Source: Thauera sp.
GTDB taxonomy: Bacteria > Pseudomonadota > Gammaproteobacteria > Burkholderiales > Rhodocyclaceae
Assembly (NCBI GenBank): GCA_023150215.1
Contig: JAKLLJ010000120.1
Coordinates: 1 to 8,904 of the forward strand
Reading direction: 5' to 3'
Length of the DNA: 8,904 nucleotides
Shown: piece by piece, positions 5,325 through 8,904 of the stretch
Numbering within the stretch: the first letter of the stretch is position 1
Layout of the letters: every line of letters begins with the position of its first letter
The notes under the pieces: generated by a model
The model's input: only the letters and a program-made list of their open reading frames with translations
Database searches by the model: none
Told to the model about the DNA's origin: nothing
Position numbers and translations under genes: made by a program

Positions 5325-6320
5325 GTGAGCGACGACACCCAGCAGCCCATCGTCGTCAAGCGCATCAAGAAAGGCGGTGGTGGCCATCACGGTGGTGCGT
5401 GGAAGATCGCTTACGCGGACTTCGTGACCGCGATGATGGCCTTCTTCCTGCTGATGTGGTTGCTCGGCTCGACCGCGCAGGGCGACCTCGAAGGCATCGC
5501 CGACTACTTCCAGAATCCGCTCAAGCTGGCGATGCAGGGTGGCGAGGGCAGCGGCGACAGCTCCAGCATCATCAAGGGCGGCGGCGAGGACCTGTCGCGC
5601 AAGGTCGGGCAGGTCCGCCGCGGCGACACGGCCAGCAATCGCGCGATCAACCTCGATGCTGCGCCAGCACGTGTCAAGAGCGAAGCCCAGATCGCCGCCG
5701 AGGCGATCAAGGCGGCGGCCGAACGCCGCGAGCGCTCGCGCCTGATCGATCTCAAGGGCAAGCTGGAGGCGATCATCGAAGCCAACCCGACCTTGCGCCA
5801 GTTCAAGAACCAGATCCTGCTCGACATCACCAGCGAAGGCCTGCGAATACAGCTGATCGACGCACAGAACCGGGCGATGTTCACGTCCGCGAGCGCCGAT
5901 CTGCGCCCGTACACCAAGGAGTTGCTGCGCGAGATCGCGGCTGCGCTCAACGATGTCGACAACCGCCTCAGTATGTCCGGGCACACCGACTCCGCCCAGT
6001 ATGCAGGGGGCGAGCGCGGCTTCTCGAACTGGGAGCTATCCTCGAACCGTGCCAATGCCGCGCGCCGCGAGCTGGTCGCCGGCGGGCTCGAGGGCGGCAA
6101 GATGGTGCGCGTGGTCGGCCTGGCCGACACCGCGCACCTGAATCCCGACGACCCGCTCGATCCTGCGAACCGGCGCATCAGCATCATCGTGCTCAACAAG
6201 GCCGCCGAGGAAGCCCTGCGCAGCCAGCAGGGTGCGCCCGGCGTTGCCAACGGTGCTCAAGTCGGACGCCCTGCGGCCGATATCAAGACGGACACGAGCA
6301 CTCTCCCGGTGCCCAACTGA
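5325..6320 (+). CDS. motB: Flagellar motor stator protein MotB
   Basis: A 331-residue stator subunit that anchors the motor to peptidoglycan and carries the proton path. A basic cytoplasmic N-terminus (IVVKRIKKGGGGHHGGAWK) precedes one membrane helix (about 30-48) with the essential proton-binding Asp32 in YADFVTAMMAFF, the same number as in E. coli. A plug-like amphipathic segment follows at 53-66. Residues 165-291 are the OmpA-like peptidoglycan-binding domain, with SGHTDS (218-223), NWELSSNRANAARR (235-248) and NRRISIIVLN (282-291). The linker at 71-140 is Gly/Ser-rich, then charged. Start is a GTG at 5325, six bases after GGAGG (5314-5318). The end of the coding region also carries a probable sigma-28 promoter for cheV1. 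A 12-bp palindrome, GGCGCATGCGCC (5295-5306), sits in the motA-motB gap just before the ribosome site. Confidence 0.97.
   Translation: MSDDTQQPIVVKRIKKGGGGHHGGAWKIAYADFVTAMMAFFLLMWLLGSTAQGDLEGIADYFQNPLKLAMQGGEGSGDSSSIIKGGGEDLSRKVGQVRRGDTASNRAINLDAAPARVKSEAQIAAEAIKAAAERRERSRLIDLKGKLEAIIEANPTLRQFKNQILLDITSEGLRIQLIDAQNRAMFTSASADLRPYTKELLREIAAALNDVDNRLSMSGHTDSAQYAGGERGFSNWELSSNRANAARRELVAGGLEGGKMVRVVGLADTAHLNPDDPLDPANRRISIIVLNKAAEEALRSQQGAPGVANGAQVGRPAADIKTDTSTLPVPN
6257..6283 (+). promoter_or_regulatory. sigma-28 (FliA) promoter inside motB for cheV1-cheV2-cheY-cheZ
   Basis: TCAAGTC (6257-6263), 12 bases, GCCGATAT (6276-6283). The -10 keeps seven of eight bases of the enteric GCCGATAA consensus, and the geometry equals the motA promoter. 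It lies within the last 25 codons of motB. The expected start near 6290 leaves about 45 bases to the cheV1 ATG, so the chemotaxis genes could be transcribed independently of motAB. Confidence 0.65.
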
Positions 6321-6336
6321 ACGCAAGGCTGCAGCA

Positions 6337-7305
6337 ATGTCCGAACTGCTGAAGAATATCGATGCCCGTACCCGGCTCGCGGGCACCAACAAGCTCGAGA
6401 TCCTGCTTTTCACGCTCGGGATCGATCCGCGTAGCGGCTGCCGCGAAACCTACGGCATCAACGTGTTCAAGGTGCGCGAGGTGATGCGTCGACCGACGGT
6501 GACGGCTGCGCCCGACATGCCCGATGCCGTTCAGGGCATGGTGAGCCTGCGCGGCGCGCTGGTGCCGGTGGTCGATCTTGGACGCTACATCGGCATCGGC
6601 GACGATGCTGCGCGCGAGATCATGATCGTCACCGAGTACAACGGCCATACCCAGGGCTTCCTGGTCGAGGGCGTCGACACCATCCTGCGCCTGGACTGGT
6701 CGCAGATGCGGGTGCCGCCGGAGATGCTCACGGCGCGCATGGGCGGCCTCGTCACCGCGGTGACCTCGCTTGCCGACGGCCGCCTGGTGATGATGCTCGA
6801 CGTCGAGCGCGTGCTCTCCGAGACCTCGCGCTACGACGACGAATTCCTCTTCCGCGACATCACGCCGATTCCCGGCGGCGACGAGCACGTCGTCTTCTTT
6901 GCCGACGACTCCTCGGTGGCGCGCCGGCAGATCGCGCAGACCCTGGATGCGATGGGCCTGCGCCACGTCGGCGCGGTCAACGGTCGGCAGGCGTGGGAGG
7001 AACTGTGCCGGGTGGCCGCGCGTGCCGAGGCCAACGGGCGCAAGGCGGGCGACTTCGTCAGCCTGGTGCTGACCGACGTCGAGATGCCCGAGATGGACGG
7101 CTTCATGCTGACCCGCCAGATCAAGGCCGATCGGCGTTTCGCCGGCGTGCCGGTGGTCATGCATTCCTCGCTGTCGGGCAGTTCGAACCAGCAGCTCGGC
7201 CAGTCCGTCGGCGTGGACGAGTACGTCTCCAAATTCGAGCCCCAACGCCTGGCGCAGGTGTTGACCCGCCTGCTCGGCGCGGGCGACGTCAGCAGCGGAC
7301 ACTGA
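6337..7305 (+). CDS. cheV: Chemotaxis coupling protein CheV (first copy): CheW-like domain plus receiver
   Basis: A 322-residue cytoplasmic adaptor. The CheW-like domain (about 18-165) should link chemoreceptors to the CheA kinase: LEILLFTLG, YGINVFKVREV (39-49), MVSLRGALVPVVDL (68-81), GRLVMMLDVERVL. The receiver (about 183-315) accepts phosphate from CheA and tunes coupling or acts as a phosphate sink. Its acidic pair is Asp190-Asp191, the phosphoacceptor Asp247 (LTDVEMPEMDG), the switch serine Ser277 or Ser278 and the conserved lysine Lys299. Lys is followed by Phe instead of the usual Pro, as is common in CheV. Relative to the second copy it has a short insert near 30-38 (PRSGCRE). The ATG at 6337 has AAGG at 6325-6328. 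Upstream frame extension overlaps motB and is rejected. The next cheV begins nine bases after its stop. Confidence 0.94.
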   Translation: MSELLKNIDARTRLAGTNKLEILLFTLGIDPRSGCRETYGINVFKVREVMRRPTVTAAPDMPDAVQGMVSLRGALVPVVDLGRYIGIGDDAAREIMIVTEYNGHTQGFLVEGVDTILRLDWSQMRVPPEMLTARMGGLVTAVTSLADGRLVMMLDVERVLSETSRYDDEFLFRDITPIPGGDEHVVFFADDSSVARRQIAQTLDAMGLRHVGAVNGRQAWEELCRVAARAEANGRKAGDFVSLVLTDVEMPEMDGFMLTRQIKADRRFAGVPVVMHSSLSGSSNQQLGQSVGVDEYVSKFEPQRLAQVLTRLLGAGDVSSGH

Positions 7306-7314
7306 GGAACAGTC

Positions 7315-8274
7315 ATGGAACACACGCGTCACGAAGAGTCGGCCCTGTTCGACGCGGTCGACGGCCGCGCGACCCTGGCCGGCTCCAACCGCCTCGAGAT
7401 CCTGTTGTTCTCGCTCGGTACCGGGGAGAACTTCGGCATCAACGTCTTCAAGGTGCGCGAGGTGTCGCGTACCCCCTTCATCACCCGCACGCCCAACATG
7501 CCGGCCGGCGTCGAGGGCCTGATCTCGCTGCGCGGCAACGTCATCCCGGTGCTGTCGCTGGGGGCCGTTCTCGGCCTGGCGCCGCCGGGCGCGCCGCTGG
7601 GCGCGGCGATGATGGTCACCGAGTACAGCAAGCGCACGCTCGGCTTCCTGGTCGAGTCGGTGGATCGCATCGTGCGCGTCGAGTGGAACCGCGTGCGTGC
7701 GCCCGAGAACCTGTCGACCGGCGCACACAGCTTCATCACCGCGATCACAGAGCTCGACGACGGCCGCCTGGTGTCCATCCTCGATGTCGAATCCATCCTC
7801 GCCGACACCTTCGGCGAGGCGGTGGTGGGTGACATCACGCCAATCGGCAATGGCCACGAGGTCAATGTGTTCTTCGTCGACGACTCGACGGTCGCCCGCC
7901 GCAAGATCACCGAGGTGCTCGATCGCCTCGGGGTGCGCCACAAGCACGCCACCAACGGCCTGGAGGCCTGGAACCGGCTCGACAGTCTCGCTTCGCACGC
8001 CGACCACGCCGGACAGCGCCTCGCCGACGAGATCGACATGATCATGCTCGATGCCGAGATGCCTGAGATGGACGGCTACGTGCTCACCCGCAAGATCAAG
8101 GGCGATGCGCGCTTCACCGGCATTCCGGTGGTCATGCACTCGTCGCTGTCTTCCGAGGCCAACCGGGCGATGGGCACCCGGGTCGGGGTGGACGCCTACG
8201 TGGCAAAATTCGACGCCGAAGTACTGGCGGAAACCATTCGTCCGATGCTGCAACGGGCGCGTCGGGCCTCCTGA
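7315..8274 (+). CDS. cheV: Chemotaxis coupling protein CheV (second copy): CheW-like domain plus receiver
   Basis: A 319-residue paralogue of the preceding gene with the same architecture: CheW-like domain about 20-165 (LEILLFSLG, FGINVFKVREVSRTPF, LISLRGNVIPVLSLG) and receiver about 182-312. Acidic pair Asp189-Asp190, phosphoacceptor Asp246 (MLDAEMPEMDG), Ser276/Ser277 and Lys298 (YVAKFD) are all in place, so both copies look phosphorylatable. By eye the two share roughly half their residues, including long identical blocks (NVFKVREV, EMPEMDG, PVVMHSSLS), which points to an old tandem duplication. The N-terminus is about 10 residues longer and acidic. Its Shine-Dalgarno GAGGA (7304-7308) overlaps the first copy's TGA, implying coupled translation. 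The different CheW faces may serve different receptors; that part is inference. Confidence 0.94.
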   Translation: MEHTRHEESALFDAVDGRATLAGSNRLEILLFSLGTGENFGINVFKVREVSRTPFITRTPNMPAGVEGLISLRGNVIPVLSLGAVLGLAPPGAPLGAAMMVTEYSKRTLGFLVESVDRIVRVEWNRVRAPENLSTGAHSFITAITELDDGRLVSILDVESILADTFGEAVVGDITPIGNGHEVNVFFVDDSTVARRKITEVLDRLGVRHKHATNGLEAWNRLDSLASHADHAGQRLADEIDMIMLDAEMPEMDGYVLTRKIKGDARFTGIPVVMHSSLSSEANRAMGTRVGVDAYVAKFDAEVLAETIRPMLQRARRAS

Positions 8275-8304
8275 CCGCACAGGAACAGAACCCGGAGATC
8301 AACA

Positions 8305-8703
8305 ATGTCCGACCCCAAGACCCGATTCCTCATCGTTGACGATTTCTCGACCATGCGCCGCATCGTCAAGAACCTGCTCAACGACCTGGGTTTCACCAAC
8401 ACCGCGGAAGCCGACGACGGCACCACCGCGCTGGTCGAACTGCAGAAGGCGAAGTTCGACTTCGTCGTCACCGACTGGAACATGCCCAACATGGATGGGC
8501 TGACGCTGCTGCAGAGCATTCGCCGCGAGCCCCAGCTCAAGCATCTGCCGGTGCTGATGATCACCGCCGAGGCCAAGAAGGAAAACATCATCGCCGCCGC
8601 TCAGGCGGGCGCCAGCGGTTATGTGGTCAAGCCCTTCACCGCCGCCACGCTGGCGGAGAAGCTGGAAAAGATTTTCGAGAAGATGGGTCGCGGTCCGGCC
8701 TGA
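8305..8703 (+). CDS. cheY: Chemotaxis response regulator CheY
   Basis: A 132-residue single-domain receiver that, when phosphorylated by CheA, binds FliM in the switch and changes flagellar rotation. All functional residues fall at E. coli numbering: Asp12-Asp13 (metal), Asp57 phosphoacceptor (VVTDWNMPNMDG), Thr87 (MITAEA), Tyr106 and Lys109-Pro110 (GYVVKPFT). The hallmark start FLIVDDFSTMRRIVKNLL distinguishes motor CheY from other single receivers. The ATG at 8305 follows GGAG (8294-8297) with a seven-base spacer. It lies 30 bases after cheV2 and 31 before cheZ. Together with cheZ this forms the output and signal-termination pair of the pathway. Confidence 0.97.
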   Translation: MSDPKTRFLIVDDFSTMRRIVKNLLNDLGFTNTAEADDGTTALVELQKAKFDFVVTDWNMPNMDGLTLLQSIRREPQLKHLPVLMITAEAKKENIIAAAQAGASGYVVKPFTAATLAEKLEKIFEKMGRGPA

Positions 8704-8734
8704 ACAGCGCCTGCACCGTACACGGAGCACAGAC

Positions 8735-8904
8735 ATGAGCAGAAAGCCCAGAGCGGAGCCTTCGGGCGATTCCGACGAATTGCAGGCGCTCTTCGACAGC
8801 ATCGCCGCCGTGCCTGCGGGCGCCTCGGCGGGCGCAGCCGACAGCGGCGGCGAGATCCTGCCGATCGACGAGTCCGGAGACAGCGACGAACTGCAGGCGC
8901 TTTT
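8735..8904 (+). CDS. cheZ: Probable CheY phosphatase CheZ (N-terminal 56 residues, partial)
   Basis: The gene starts at ATG 8735, seven bases after GGAG (8724-8727), and runs off the right edge. The identification rests mainly on its place directly after cheY, as in known cheYZ pairs; the catalytic four-helix region of CheZ is outside the window. The visible part is acidic, low in complexity and rich in Ala, Gly, Ser and Asp, so probably disordered. It contains the peptide SGDSDELQAL twice (residues 10-19 and 47-56), the first continuing FDSIAA. This peptide resembles known CheY-binding tails: the CheZ C-terminus of E. coli (DDLLDSLGF) and the FliM N-terminus (SQAEIDALL). A different acidic protein encoded after cheY cannot be excluded. 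Confidence 0.7.
   Translation, partial: MSRKPRAEPSGDSDELQALFDSIAAVPAGASAGAADSGGEILPIDESGDSDELQAL

Noticed and set aside
4091..5368. 425-codon open frame on the minus strand
   Set aside because: It is antisense to motA and flhC and has a biased, low-complexity composition with no recognisable domain.
5270..6352. 360-codon plus-strand frame overlapping motB
   Set aside because: This is motB read in another frame; Arg- and Ala-rich with no domain.
6283..8280. 665-codon open frame on the minus strand
   Set aside because: It lies wholly antisense to the two cheV genes, whose domains and catalytic residues are clear. Its product is a His/Arg/Asp-rich composition typical of the complement of GC-rich codons.

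Overview
The window looks like chromosomal DNA of a motile, GC-rich betaproteobacterium. A Rhodocyclales-type genus (Azoarcus, Thauera and relatives) is my best inference. It rests on the combination of FlhDC master regulators, Rnf-type electron transport, a CheV pair, CheZ and TCAAG/GCCG-type sigma-28 promoters, not on a database match. Coding density is high and base use is even; I see no insertion sequence, prophage, CRISPR array, tRNA or rRNA.

Left end, minus strand (1-985): the first 100 codons of rnfA run off the left edge. Upstream of it, in the same orientation, lies a zinc-ribbon Nudix hydrolase. The 135-bp gap between them holds a perfect 18-bp palindrome just before rnfA and a strong GC hairpin after the Nudix gene.

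Plus strand (1129-8904) is a motility and signalling block. It opens with an HDOD / degenerate receiver / GGDEF protein. Its reading frame stops at an amber codon exactly where the conserved final GGDEF segment should continue, and the conserved residues follow the stop in frame. Nine copies of an 8-bp repeat come next. Then flhD-flhC (class I flagellar master regulator) ends in a hairpin, followed by motA-motB (stator), two consecutive cheV genes, cheY, and the start of cheZ at the right edge.

Putative sigma-28 (FliA) promoters with identical geometry (TCAAG..., 12-nt gap after the heptamer, GCCG...) occur before motA, inside the 3' end of motB ahead of cheV1, and, in weaker form, ahead of the HDOD-GGDEF gene. 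The reading is hierarchical: FlhDC switches on the flagellar cascade including FliA, and FliA then drives motAB and cheVVYZ. The CheV proteins couple receptors to the kinase, CheY signals to the motor, CheZ dephosphorylates CheY, and MotAB powers rotation. The diguanylate cyclase beside flhDC could link c-di-GMP to the motile/sessile choice.

I did not find a wholly novel system. The best leads are the amber-interrupted cyclase, the octamer array, the motB-internal sigma-28 promoter, the duplicated peptide at the CheZ N-terminus and the palindrome before rnfA.
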